This document shows positions 18,419 through 28,500 of a stretch of 64,000 nucleotides of DNA, one piece after another. The translations under genes were made by a program, and so were the position numbers. The notes beneath the pieces are model-generated. The model was given only the letters and a program-made list of their open reading frames with translations, was not told the DNA's origin and did no database searches. This DNA is from Pseudomonadota bacterium (GTDB taxonomy: Bacteria > Myxococcota_A > Polyangia > Fen-1088): NCBI GenBank assembly GCA_023438785.1, contig JAEXQJ010000307.1, positions 1 to 64,000 on the forward strand. Reading direction: 5' to 3'. How positions within the stretch are numbered: the stretch's first letter is position 1; each line of letters begins with the position of its first letter.

Positions 18419-18928
18419 TCAAACCGGGGCTGCGCGCCCCTGTTCTGCTGCCGCCTCGACGGGGGCGACTAGGCTCAGGCCCTCGCCCGACTGGGGCTGC
18501 TGACGCAGGAACAACGAGAGAGTGATGGTCGCGATGAGCAGCACGATGATGACGAAGACGGCCAGACCAATACCTCGCCGGGGCACCTGGCCCTCGTCGT
18601 CACAGAGCGGCTCCGGCGGGGTGGGCATCGGCGCGGGGCGAGACTGAAGAGCGAGGACCGGAATGACGGGCTGGTCCGCTCGCCGCTTTTCGTTCAGCGC
18701 ATCGTCGAACAGAGTCAGCGGCTCGCTGTGCGGAATGCCCACGGCCTGGGCATAAGAACGAATGAACCCCCGGACGAACACCTCCGGGGGCAAATCGTCG
18801 AGTCTTCCCGCTTCGAGGAGCTGCAGCGAGCTGGCCGAGACTTTCGTGCGTCGCGCGAGTTCTGAGAGCGAGATCTGACGCCGCTCTCGCGCCGCCCTCA
18901 GGATCGTGCCGAAGTTCTCTGTTTCCAT
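18419..18928 (-). CDS. RodZ-like HTH membrane protein, short form
   Basis: A 169-residue protein with an N-terminal HTH_25-type helix-turn-helix (about 5-75: GTILRAARERRQISLSELAR, then LPPEVFVRGFIRSYAQAVGI), a linker, and one TM segment (about 118-142). Only about 27 residues lie beyond it, so it lacks the periplasmic domain of typical RodZ, a cytoskeletal adaptor binding MreB. The HTH with the VRGFIRSYA signature is strongly RodZ-like. The upstream neighbour (16 nt gap) is a PilF/Tgl-like TPR lipoprotein, an order (pilF then rodZ) seen widely in proteobacteria. The gene looks complete, so the shortness seems real. Confidence 0.85.
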   Translation of the reverse strand: METENFGTILRAARERRQISLSELARRTKVSASSLQLLEAGRLDDLPPEVFVRGFIRSYAQAVGIPHSEPLTLFDDALNEKRRADQPVIPVLALQSRPAPMPTPPEPLCDDEGQVPRRGIGLAVFVIIVLLIATITLSLFLRQQPQSGEGLSLVAPVEAAAEQGRAAPV

Positions 18929-18944
18929 GAGCCGAAGACCTCGT

Positions 18945-19781
18945 CTATCGAATCAATTGCGCGTACTGCCTGCACTCATCAGCGACGCAGCTTCGTGGCG
19001 CCATATCAGCGCAGCGCTGGAAAAGCTCCTGGGCCTTCTCTCGGGCGTTGGTCCGTTCGGAGACCAGCCCTCCCAGCAGGTACGCCTCCTGGATGGGGCA
19101 ACGCTTGCTGTCCGCGAAGAGCGGCTCGAGGATCTCCGCCGCCTGCCGAACGTCGCCTCGGTCCACGTAGACCTTGGCCAGACGGTACCGGCCCACGCAG
19201 AAGCCGGGGTTGCGGCTGAGCGCCTCGTGCAGTTCCTTCCAGGCGTTCTGGAGGTCTCTCTTCTGGTAATAGGCCCACCCCAAGTTCCCGCGCGCCAACT
19301 CCGGCGTGGCGTAAGAGGGATCCTTGAGCGCGTTCCTCGCGGCGTCGATGGCCGCTTCCCAGGCTTGCTCCTGCAGGAGGCTCACGGAGAGGTTGTTCCA
19401 CGCCTCTGGGAATTCCGGCCGCAGGGTGACGGCCTTGCGAAACTCCTGCTCCGCCTGACGGAATTTGGCCAAGGCATCCGCTCGCACCATCTCGGCGTCC
19501 GTTCCCTTCAGACAAGAACTGGTCTCCAGCTGCATCAGATAGTCATGCCCCTGTTTGAGCGCGATGATCCCGAGCATGTTGTAGCTGTCAGCATTGTCGG
19601 GGTCGGCCTGGATGGCTTTCTGGAGTTCCTCAATGGCAGCTTCCACCCGTTGGTCGCGGAAATACCCGGCGGCAAGCTGGAACCTGATTTGGGCTTGGTC
19701 GGGGTCTCGCTTCGGACGTGAAGCGCATCCCACAGGGAGCGCCACGAGCGCGGCCGCGACAAAAAGGTGAATACCTCGCAA
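18945..19781 (-). CDS. PilF/Tgl-like TPR lipoprotein
   Basis: A 278-residue lipoprotein. The signal peptide ends LPVGC with Cys at residue 19. TPR motifs include AAGYFRDQRVEAAIEELQKA, ADSYNMLGIIALKQG, AWNNLSVSLLQEQAWEAAI and GNLGWAYYQKRDLQNAWKEL, filling about 30-250. PilF/PilW/Tgl proteins pilot the PilQ secretin to the outer membrane for type IV pili. The similarity in domain layout and the adjacent RodZ-like gene support this, but there are no pil genes in the window. A C-terminal cluster of cysteines (CPIQE, CADMAPRSC, ADEC) is unusual for PilF and may form disulfides. The start codon is TTG. Confidence 0.85.
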   Translation of the reverse strand: MRGIHLFVAAALVALPVGCASRPKRDPDQAQIRFQLAAGYFRDQRVEAAIEELQKAIQADPDNADSYNMLGIIALKQGHDYLMQLETSSCLKGTDAEMVRADALAKFRQAEQEFRKAVTLRPEFPEAWNNLSVSLLQEQAWEAAIDAARNALKDPSYATPELARGNLGWAYYQKRDLQNAWKELHEALSRNPGFCVGRYRLAKVYVDRGDVRQAAEILEPLFADSKRCPIQEAYLLGGLVSERTNAREKAQELFQRCADMAPRSCVADECRQYAQLIR

Positions 19782-19933
19782 GTTGACCGTGTGTGCTTCG
19801 TCTTTCCTAAGATTCTCGCCTATTTACGCCACCGTTATGCGGCCGGACGCTAACAGGGCGTGAAGTTCACTGTCAATGTGAAAGTACTGGGAAGTATTAC
19901 GAAGCTCAACGGACATGGATGCGAAGCGGGGCT

Positions 19934-20569
19934 TCAAACGCCCTGCGCATCCGGGCCCCAAATCCACTTGTGCAGCTGGACGTTGACACGAACCGGGAGT
20001 CGGTCCCGCAAGATCCACGCCACCAGCTCGCGGGCATCCAGGGCTCCTGCCACGGGCGAGAAGAGCAATTCCGCTCGTCCGGCTAGGGCGCGCTTGCGGA
20101 TCTGGTCGGCTGCCCACTGGTAGTCCACCTCGTCGCACAGGACGAACTTGATGGCGTCGCACGGCCGCAAGTCGGATACGGTTTCCCAGCACATGCGGTT
20201 GGATTCGCCCGAGCCCGGGGTCTTGACGTCGACCACGCGCACCACGGCGGGCGGGATCCCTCCCAGCGGGTGGGCGCCCGAGGTCTCGAGCATCACGCGG
20301 AATCCGGCTGCCAGGAGCTGCTCCGCGAGCAGAGTGATTTCGGGCTGCAGCAGAGGCTCGCCCCCGGTCAGCAGAACCAGGGGCACGGCAAGCCGCTGCA
20401 CCTCGGCCACGATCTCGTCCACGGACAGTTCCCGGCCCCCGTGGAAGGCGTGCACCGAGTCGCAATACCTGCAACGCAGGTCGCAGCCCGTGGTCCGCAC
20501 CAACGTACAAGGCAAGCCCGCGTACTGCGTTTCGCCCTGGATGCTGGCGTAGATCTCCGTGATGCGCAT
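19934..20569 (-). CDS. queE: 7-carboxy-7-deazaguanine synthase
   Basis: A 211-residue radical-SAM enzyme. It turns 6-carboxytetrahydropterin into 7-carboxy-7-deazaguanine on the path to queuosine in tRNA. The cluster motif CDLRCRYC (Cys 29, 33, 36) has the CX3CX2C spacing. IYASIQGETQYAGLPCTLVR at the N-terminus and LVLLTGGEPLLQP after the cluster are hallmarks of QueE. Other queuosine genes are not adjacent; queG is about 38 kb away in this window. It is divergently transcribed from the alpha/beta hydrolase, sharing a short region that contains an inverted repeat of two -10-like hexamers. Confidence 0.95.
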   Translation of the reverse strand: MRITEIYASIQGETQYAGLPCTLVRTTGCDLRCRYCDSVHAFHGGRELSVDEIVAEVQRLAVPLVLLTGGEPLLQPEITLLAEQLLAAGFRVMLETSGAHPLGGIPPAVVRVVDVKTPGSGESNRMCWETVSDLRPCDAIKFVLCDEVDYQWAADQIRKRALAGRAELLFSPVAGALDARELVAWILRDRLPVRVNVQLHKWIWGPDAQGV

Positions 20570-20580
20570 GCTCGTGCGCG

Positions 20581-20614
20581 ACTATGGTCCGCGTGGCCGT
20601 GACAGTCCATAGTG
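20581..20614. promoter_or_regulatory. Inverted repeat with mirrored -10 hexamers between queE and the hydrolase
   Basis: ACTATGG (20581-20587) and CCATAGT (20608-20614) are perfect inverted repeats 20 nt apart. Read outward, each arm gives CATAGT, 11 nt before the queE ATG and 9 nt before the hydrolase ATG at 20624. They may be the two -10 elements of a divergent promoter, or an operator. Confidence 0.4.
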
Positions 20615-20623
20615 GCGCGGCCC

Positions 20624-21463
20624 ATGTTCGCCTCTGCGCCGGCTCCCTCTGCCGTCCGGGTCCTCGCCTCGGGCGACGTGTCTCTGCACGTCGAGCATTT
20701 CGAGGCCGTGGGCGCACCCCGGCTCTCGGTGGTCATGGTGCATGGCTTGGGGCTGCACTGCGGTCTGTACCGCCACGTGGCAACCGCCCTAGCCGAGCGC
20801 GGAGTGGCTGTCACCCAGTTCGACTGTCGCGGTCACGGCCGCTCGGGCGGACCAAGAGGGCACGTCGACGCCTTTGCCGATTACCTGACCGATCTGCATC
20901 GTGTCGTCGAGCTCGCCCAAGAGCGTTTCCCTGGATTGCGCCTGGCGCTCATCGGCCACAGCCTGGGCGGCCTGATGGTGCTGTCGCACGCTCTCTTGGC
21001 CCGCCCCGCAGGCCTCCCCGCGCGCCTCGTGGTCGCGGCACCATGGTTGAAGTTGAACGTGAGTGTTTCCAGGCCAAGACCCGATGCCACCGAGGCTTTT
21101 CGCCGGTTGCGCCCTACCCTCGCCATGGACAGTCTCGTCAGGGTGGAAGACCTGTCGCGCGATCCCGAGGTGGTGGCCGCGCTGGCCTCTGACCCCTTGG
21201 TCCACCATGTCGTGACCGCCCGGTGCTTCACCTGCGTGCTCGAACAGCAGGCCGAGTTGGCCGCCCGCCTGCCCATTCCGGGCCTCTTCCTGATCGCGGG
21301 ACAGGACCGGATTGTGTCCTGCGAGGCCGCCGTGACGTTCGCCCGCGACGCGGGTTGCGTGCCGCTCGTCTATCCGTCCGCCCGTCACGGCATGTTCTTC
21401 GAGCCCGAATGGCAAAACATGGTGCGCGACATGGCCGACTGGTTGTTGCAGTCGGCCTTCTAG
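20624..21463 (+). CDS. Alpha/beta hydrolase, monoacylglycerol lipase-like
   Basis: A 279-residue serine hydrolase. The oxyanion region is VVMVHGLGLHCGLY, followed by FDCRGHGRSGGPRGHVDAF, a signature of the monoacylglycerol lipase/lysophospholipase group. GHSLGG holds the nucleophile Ser at about 113. LIAGQDRIV and SARHGMFFEP supply the Asp and His. The lid region (about 135-190) is present. Residues match an active enzyme, but the lipid substrate is unknown. The ATG at 20624 is favoured since a CATAGT -10 lies 9 nt before it; a GTG at 20612 is in frame. It converges on rpsA across a strong hairpin. Confidence 0.88.
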   Translation: MFASAPAPSAVRVLASGDVSLHVEHFEAVGAPRLSVVMVHGLGLHCGLYRHVATALAERGVAVTQFDCRGHGRSGGPRGHVDAFADYLTDLHRVVELAQERFPGLRLALIGHSLGGLMVLSHALLARPAGLPARLVVAAPWLKLNVSVSRPRPDATEAFRRLRPTLAMDSLVRVEDLSRDPEVVAALASDPLVHHVVTARCFTCVLEQQAELAARLPIPGLFLIAGQDRIVSCEAAVTFARDAGCVPLVYPSARHGMFFEPEWQNMVRDMADWLLQSAF

Positions 21464-21479
21464 GCACCCGGAAACAACA

Positions 21480-21522
21480 AACCCCAGAGGCCCGCTGCTT
21501 GCCAGACGGGCTCTCTGGGGTT
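21480..21522 (-). terminator. Intrinsic terminator of rpsA
   Basis: A long hairpin: AACCCCAGAG plus GCCCG pairs with CGGGC plus CTCTGGGGTT around a 12-nt loop, with one bulge. On the minus strand it lies directly after rpsA and is followed by TTTGTTGTTTCC, a U-rich tail. It may also block read-through from the converging hydrolase. Confidence 0.8.
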
Positions 21523-21548
21523 GCCAGCCGCCTCTCGACGGCGTGAGA

Positions 21549-23279
<1,731 letters not shown>

Positions 23280-23305
23280 GAATATCCTTTTACTGCGCTA
23301 CGATC

Positions 23306-23320
23306 CGGCCCGGAGGGCCG
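23306..23320 (-). promoter_or_regulatory. Hairpin in rpsA leader, near the start
   Basis: A 6-bp GC stem with a 3-nt loop (CGGCCC/GGGCCG), ending 26 nt before the rpsA ATG in the untranslated leader. Together with the hairpin at 23379-23397 it could fold the leader for S1 autoregulation; inference only. Confidence 0.4.
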
Positions 23321-23378
23321 TCTGGCGCGGAACCGCCCTGTGTTTCTTTCGGCTCCGCGCTGGGTTGTGCTTTTCGTA

Positions 23379-23397
23379 CACTCCGACCACCGGAGTG
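23379..23397 (-). promoter_or_regulatory. Hairpin in rpsA leader, near the transcription start
   Basis: A perfect 7-bp stem (CACTCCG/CGGAGTG) with a 5-nt loop. It lies just after the expected transcription start of rpsA. Confidence 0.45.
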
Positions 23398-23411
23398 CCG
23401 AAGGGCGGCGA

Positions 23412-23440
23412 AAACTACCGCCCCGATCCTGTTCTGTCAA
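23412..23440 (-). promoter_or_regulatory. Sigma-70-type promoter of rpsA
   Basis: On the minus strand TTGACA (23440-23435), a 17-nt spacer and TAGTTT (23417-23412). The -35 is perfect consensus. Transcription would begin near 23405, leaving a leader of about 125 nt. Confidence 0.75.
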
Positions 23441-23456
23441 CGTGAGCGGGCGGCTG

Positions 23457-24134
23457 CTAGCCACCACGCGTCCGGACCACGGCGAGCATTTTGCCTACCA
23501 CCTCGTCGGGGGTCAGGCCCGCCGAATCGATCTCTATCGCGTCTTCAGCGCGGCGTAGAGGCGCGACGGCACGGGTGCGATCGCGTTCATCGCGCGCGCT
23601 CATGTCCGCCAGCACCGCCGTGCGATCCACGACCCGCCCGGTCGCGGCGAGTTCCTCTGCCCTGCGGCGCGCCCTCTCCTCTATTGGTGCGGTCAGGAAG
23701 AACTTGGCTTGAGCATTCGGGAACACGACGGTCCCGATGTCGCGCCCCTCGGCCACCACGCGGCCCTCCGCCCCCATCCGGCGCTGGATATCGAGCAGTC
23801 CCGCTCGCACCGCCGCCTGGGCCGAGACGCGCGAGGCTCCCTCGGAGATTTCGGGGCGACGGATGTCGCTGGTCACGTCCGCGCCGTCGACGAGCACGCG
23901 GCTGGTGGTACCCACGAACGAGATGTCTAGCTGTCCCATCATGGCGCCCAAGGCCCCACCATCGTCCCAGGAGAGTCCGCGTTGGCGCGCCGCCAGAGCA
24001 ACGGCGCGATAGAGGGCTCCCGAGTCCAAGAAGAGGTAGCCCAGGCGCGCGGCCAGGTTCCTGGCCACCGTGGACTTGCCCGCTCCTGCTGGTCCGTCGA
24101 TGGCCACGACGAAGGATTGCGGATTGGCTGACAT
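23457..24134 (-). CDS. cmk: Cytidylate kinase
   Basis: A 225-residue NMP kinase that phosphorylates CMP and dCMP. The P-loop IDGPAGAGKSTVARNLA, the CMP-binding LDSGALYRAVAL and EGRDIGTVVFPNAQAKFFLTA are all present, with RRAEEL and DERDRTRAVAPLRRAEDA of the lid and NMP regions. Length fits bacterial Cmk. The start is the ATG at 24134. No ribosome-binding site is visible, and TACGGT ends 8 nt before it, so the mRNA is probably leaderless. rpsA lies downstream with its own promoter. Confidence 0.96.
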   Translation of the reverse strand: MSANPQSFVVAIDGPAGAGKSTVARNLAARLGYLFLDSGALYRAVALAARQRGLSWDDGGALGAMMGQLDISFVGTTSRVLVDGADVTSDIRRPEISEGASRVSAQAAVRAGLLDIQRRMGAEGRVVAEGRDIGTVVFPNAQAKFFLTAPIEERARRRAEELAATGRVVDRTAVLADMSARDERDRTRAVAPLRRAEDAIEIDSAGLTPDEVVGKMLAVVRTRGG

Positions 24135-24142
24135 GAAGGGGC

Positions 24143-24172
24143 ACCGTATCAGCCGGCTGGGGCGAACGCCAA
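24143..24172 (-). promoter_or_regulatory. Candidate leaderless promoter of cmk
   Basis: On the minus strand TTGGCG (24172-24167), an 18-nt spacer and TACGGT (24148-24143), then 8 nt to the cmk ATG. The -10 is imperfect, but the spacing equals that at argS. Confidence 0.5.
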
Positions 24173-24206
24173 GGGGCCTCCGGCGTCTGTTACTATGGTC
24201 ACGCAA

Positions 24207-25115
24207 ATGGCATTCCCGAGTTTGTGCGCGCCGCTTTGTCTTTCTCTGGTGATGGCGAGCTGTGCGGCTGGTGATTCGCTCACCGAGAGCGCCTGGTCCC
24301 CCTCGCCTGTCCCGGATCTGGGAGCCGTGGTGGCTCGGGTCGGCAGCGTGCCGATCTACGCGCAGCAAGTGAAGGCTCGCGCCGCGCAGTCGGGAATCCC
24401 GGTGCCCAATGCGTTGCAGGAGCTGATCTCGCTGCACGCGCTTGCGGAGCGCGCGCGGGCGAAGTCCCGCCTGGACGACGGAGATCCAGAGGTCCAGAGC
24501 ATCTTGGTGCAACGTTTTCTGGAACGCGAGTTCGAGACGGTTGCTCGGCCGCAAGACGTTCCGGAGCAAGACCTCCGGCGTATCTACGACGGGGCGCGGG
24601 ACCGATTCGTACATCCTCGTCTGGTGGAGATCGCCGTGCTGGAGCTGAATGTGCGCGCGAAGGCACCGCCATCGGAACGGGAGCAACAAAAGAAGTGGGC
24701 TCGAGATCTGCTCACCCGCGTGGCGGCAAGTCCCGACCAGTCGCTCCAGGGTTTTCAGGCCATCGCCGACGAGCCGACCTGGAAAGCCAGGGGACTGCAG
24801 CGGGCGCACGTCGTGCAGTGGCCGGACAAGCCCTTCTCCGCGCACGTGGGACAAGCCGCGGCGACGCTGAAGGCGCCGGGCGACATCACCGGGATCATCG
24901 AGGACGACTCTGGCTTCTACATCGCACGCTACGTCGGCGAGGTGCCCGCGTCTCAGATCACGTTCGAGCAGACCCGACAAGAACTGCTTGACGGTTACTA
25001 TCACCACTGGCGCGCCCAGCGGTTCCTGGAGTTCGCGAAAAAAACAACCGAGGCACATCGGGTGGAAATGCACCCGGGGCACCTCGGTTCATCGAGCGGC
25101 ACAAAGGGCTCCTAG
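24207..25115 (+). CDS. Peptidyl-prolyl isomerase-like (PpiC/SurA type) lipoprotein
   Basis: A 302-residue exported protein. The signal peptide ends VMASCAAG, a plausible lipobox. Residues about 30-130 are a helical SurA-N-like chaperone segment (VARVGSVPIYAQQVKARAA, LQELISLHALAERARAK). A parvulin-like core follows (about 130-245, with RFVHPRLVEIAVLEL and DSGFYIARYVGE). Periplasmic foldases of this class assist outer-membrane protein folding. Rotamase residues are only partly recognisable, so chaperone activity alone is possible. The ATG at 24207 is chosen since TACTAT (24191-24196) overlaps the in-frame ATG at 24195. The stop lies 14 nt from the stop of the convergent ferredoxin gene. Confidence 0.78.
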   Translation: MAFPSLCAPLCLSLVMASCAAGDSLTESAWSPSPVPDLGAVVARVGSVPIYAQQVKARAAQSGIPVPNALQELISLHALAERARAKSRLDDGDPEVQSILVQRFLEREFETVARPQDVPEQDLRRIYDGARDRFVHPRLVEIAVLELNVRAKAPPSEREQQKKWARDLLTRVAASPDQSLQGFQAIADEPTWKARGLQRAHVVQWPDKPFSAHVGQAAATLKAPGDITGIIEDDSGFYIARYVGEVPASQITFEQTRQELLDGYYHHWRAQRFLEFAKKTTEAHRVEMHPGHLGSSSGTKGS

Positions 25116-25128
25116 GCCCCGACGGACT

Positions 25129-25434
25129 CTAGGCCTTGCGGAAACGGGACAGGCTGGCCGGCAGGTTGGCGAGGTCCGGCAGGTTCTTGTCCGGGTGAAG
25201 GGCCTTGGCCCGGGCCAAGAGGACATCCTCGGACTCCTTGTTGTTGGGATCGGGGCTGCAGGCCTCCGTCGGGCACACGGCCTGGCAGCGCTCGTGATCA
25301 TCGAACCCAACGCACTCGCTGCACTTGGCCGGATCGATCACGTAGGTGCTGTCGCCCTCGCTGATCGCCTCATTGGGGCACTCCGGCTCGCAGGCGCCGC
25401 AATTGATACATTCCTCGGTGATGTGAGTCGCCAT
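25129..25434 (-). CDS. YfhL-type 2[4Fe-4S] ferredoxin
   Basis: A 101-residue electron carrier. The first cluster motif is CINCGACEPECP. The second, CSECVGFDDHERCQAVCP, has the long insertion between Cys 2 and 3 that marks the Allochromatium/YfhL type, with low-potential clusters. A C-terminal extension of about 40 residues (ALHPDKNLPDLANL) is longer than in minimal ferredoxins. It has a clear promoter in the end of the intergenic stretch after smc, and AGGAG before the ATG. Redox partner unknown; the neighbours give no hint. Confidence 0.93.
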   Translation of the reverse strand: MATHITEECINCGACEPECPNEAISEGDSTYVIDPAKCSECVGFDDHERCQAVCPTEACSPDPNNKESEDVLLARAKALHPDKNLPDLANLPASLSRFRKA

Positions 25435-25495
25435 GATGCTCCTTTTTGAACGGAGCCGCGGGGCCGCGGCACCTTACTGGTTCGAAAGCACGGGG

Positions 25496-25524
25496 AGTGT
25501 AGTGAGGCACAGTGCGAGCGTCAA
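25496..25524 (-). promoter_or_regulatory. Sigma-70-type promoter of the ferredoxin gene
   Basis: On the minus strand TTGACG (25524-25519), a 17-nt spacer and TACACT (25501-25496). The leader of about 55 nt contains a GC hairpin (GCCGCGG/CCGCGGC, 25455-25470) and then AGGAG before the ATG. Confidence 0.65.
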
Positions 25525-25538
25525 CTCGCGATCCGCTC

Positions 25539-28500
25539 TCAGGCTGATGCGGACCCAGCCTGGGTGTCTTCCTCTTCCGCGTGCGCGGTTGCGCTCGTCT
25601 CCCCGTTCGGTGCCTCGGGCTGAGGTGCGGTTCCCGTCCTTCGGCCCCGCAGATTGACAGCCACCAACTTGGAGACGCCGGGCTCCTCCATGGTCACGCC
25701 GCACAGTCGGTCGGCGATCTCCATGGTGGCCTGGTTGTGCGTCACGATGATGAACTGTGAACGGTCCGTCATCTCGCGAACCGCATTGTTGAAGCGGTCC
25801 ACGTTGGCCTCGTCGAGCGGCGCATCCACCTCGTCGAGAATGCAGAACGGCGAAGGCTTGACCAAGAAGATGGCGAAGAGCAGCGACACGGCGGTGAGCG
25901 CCTTCTCTCCGCCCGAGAGCAGCTCGATGTTCTGCATGATCTTCTTGCCTGGCGGGTTGGCGACGATCTCCACGCCGGTTTCGAGGAGGTCCTCTTCGTT
26001 GCTCAGCGCCAGATGAGCACGTCCGCCGCCGAACAGGTGCGGGAAGACCTCCTGGAACTTGGCATTCACCGCGTCGAAGACCTCGCGGAATCGTTTGCGC
26101 GAAGCGCGGTTGATCTTCTCGATGGCCGACTCGAGCCGCGCGATGGCCGATTCCAGGTCGGCCTTCTGTGTCGTAAGGAAGTCGTAGCGCTTCTGCAGCT
26201 CTTCCGATTCCTCGATGGCCATCAGGTTGATCTCGCCCATGCGCTCGATGAGGCCGCGCAACTCCTTCATGCGTGACTCGTCCTTGTCGCCGAAGAGCGG
26301 GCGCAGGTGATAGTCGGTGAGCACGCTGGCGATGAGGCCCACGTCGGGGTAGCGCTCCCGAACGTGCTCCTCAAGGGAGGACAGGCGCAGGACGAGCTCC
26401 TGTCGCCGCAGCTCCAACGCGGAGAGGCGTTGGGCCAACTCGTTCACGCTGCTTCGCGCAGCCCGCAGCTCCGCCTCGCGGCGAGCCAGGTTTCCGCTCC
26501 GCTCTTCCGCGGCGCCTTGGCGCTCGGCGTGGGCACGGGCGCGCTCGTCAGCCTCGGCCTGCAGGAGCGAGGCCTCCTGCCGCATCTGCTCCGCATCGTG
26601 GCGCAACATCTCGGCCCGTTCCGCATCCGCGGTGGACTCTCGATCGAGCTGCTGCCGGCGGCTCTCGTATTCGGCGTTCTCGCGGCCCAAACGCTCCAGG
26701 GTCTGGCGTGTGGAGCGCCGACGCTCGTCGGCCTGCGCGGCCGCGATCTTGCTCGTCGACAGCTCGGCGTTCAGCGCCTCCGCGCGTTCCTCCAGACCGG
26801 TCACCTCGCCGCGTAGACGGGTCGCGCCAAACTCGTGTTCGGCCACCGTCTCGCGCAGCTCGGCCAGGGAGGCCAGAGCCTCGGCCAGACGGGTCTCATT
26901 CTCGGCGGCGGATGAGCGCAGGGACTCCGCATTGCCCGCGAGCTGAGCCCGACGGTTCTCCAACTGGCTGCGCTCGCGCGTGAGGCGGTCGCTGTCCTTC
27001 TGGTGGGCCAGCAAATCCATTTCATCCCGCCGCAGGGTGGCCACGATTTCGTCGAGCTTGGTCCCCAACTCCGCCAGGGCCTGCTTGTTGCTCACGTGAC
27101 GGGCCAGCGCGGCCTGGATGTCCGCCTCCAGGTGCGCAACCACCTCCTCCAGTTCGCGCATCTCGCGCTTCTGGGCCAACACGCCGGCCAGCGCGGATTC
27201 ACGTGAACCGCCGGTGACCACGCCGTGCGGGTCGATGACCTCTCCTTCAAGCGTCACCAGGGTCTTGTCCGTCTGGGTCTGGCGCCACAAATCGAGCGCG
27301 CGCTCCAGGTTCTCGACCACCACCACGTCACCCAGCAGATAGGCCGCCACTCGATCGTACTCTCGGTTGTAGCCGATGAGCTCGAGCATGGGACCACGCA
27401 CGCCCTCGCCGATGGGAAACACGGGCTTGGCCGCGGGCGCCTGCTCGACGGCCACCCCGTCCGCATCATAGACCACCGTGCCCACGGCCGCGCTGGTCAG
27501 GGCCCCCGAGGCGCGCAGCGCGACGGGGATGAAGCTCGAACGCCCCTCGCTCTTGCTCTTGAGGAACTCGATGGCTTCCACGCCCACGTCGTGGGACTCG
27601 ACAATGACGTTCCCCAGCCGCTCGCCGAGCACGGCTTCGAGGGCGGTCTCCAACTCGGGCGGAGGCTGCACGATGTCGGCCACCACGCCCCGCACGCCGC
27701 GTGCCGCTGTCGACGTCGCGTCGGCCGCGCTCTCGCTGGCCCGCTGCATGATGGCGCGCACGCCACGCTGGAAGCTCTCGTAGCGGTTCTGGATCTCAGC
27801 CAGCGAGAGCAGTCGCGAACGCCGGCGATGAGCTTCTTCGCGCAGAGTCTCCAACTCGAGCTCGCCACGCGCCACTTCGTCGCGCAGGGCCGCCGCCCGC
27901 CCCTCGGCCTCGGCCCGCGCCTCAGCCAGCTGCCCGGCTCGGGCCCGGATCTCCGCCACCACTTCCTGGACGGTGGCGCTCTCCAGGCTGAGCTGTTCGA
28001 TCTGCTCGGTGGCGCCGGACTCTTCGCCGAGGACGCCCTCCAGACGTCGGGCCAGATCGTCCGCACGCAGCCGCGCGGACTCACTGTCCGACTCGAGACG
28101 AGCCACGCGGGTCGCCGCGGCCGCCGCGGCGGCGTTGGATTGATCGAGCTGTTGGCGCATCACCATAAGCTCGGCGCGCGCCGCCGCGTAGGACTGCTCC
28201 TTCTCCTGCAGCTCGCTGGCCCGCACCGCCGCCTCCTCGTCGTGGCGCCCGATGAGCTCTTGCTGCTCCACCAGGATGCGCGCGTTCTCCTCGATGCGCG
28301 CGGCGATGGACTCGACCTCGCGACGTGCACGTTCCGCCCGCTGGACCAGGCCCGCGGCCTCATCGGTGGAGTACTCGGCGCGCTGGGCCAGCAGCTTGGC
28401 CTTGTTCTCGACGGCCAGCAGCTCCTCGCGCGCCGTCGACAGCTCGGCCATTTCCTCGGCCAGAGCCAGACGCTCGACCTCGACGGCGCTCTCTTCCGTG

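Noticed and set aside
27195..27210. ParB/parS-like palindrome with a TTCACGTGAA core inside smc
   Set aside because: Only 12 of 16 positions fit the parS consensus, the outer bases differ, and similar CACGTG matches occur in other coding regions (for example near 46091). A chance site is more likely.
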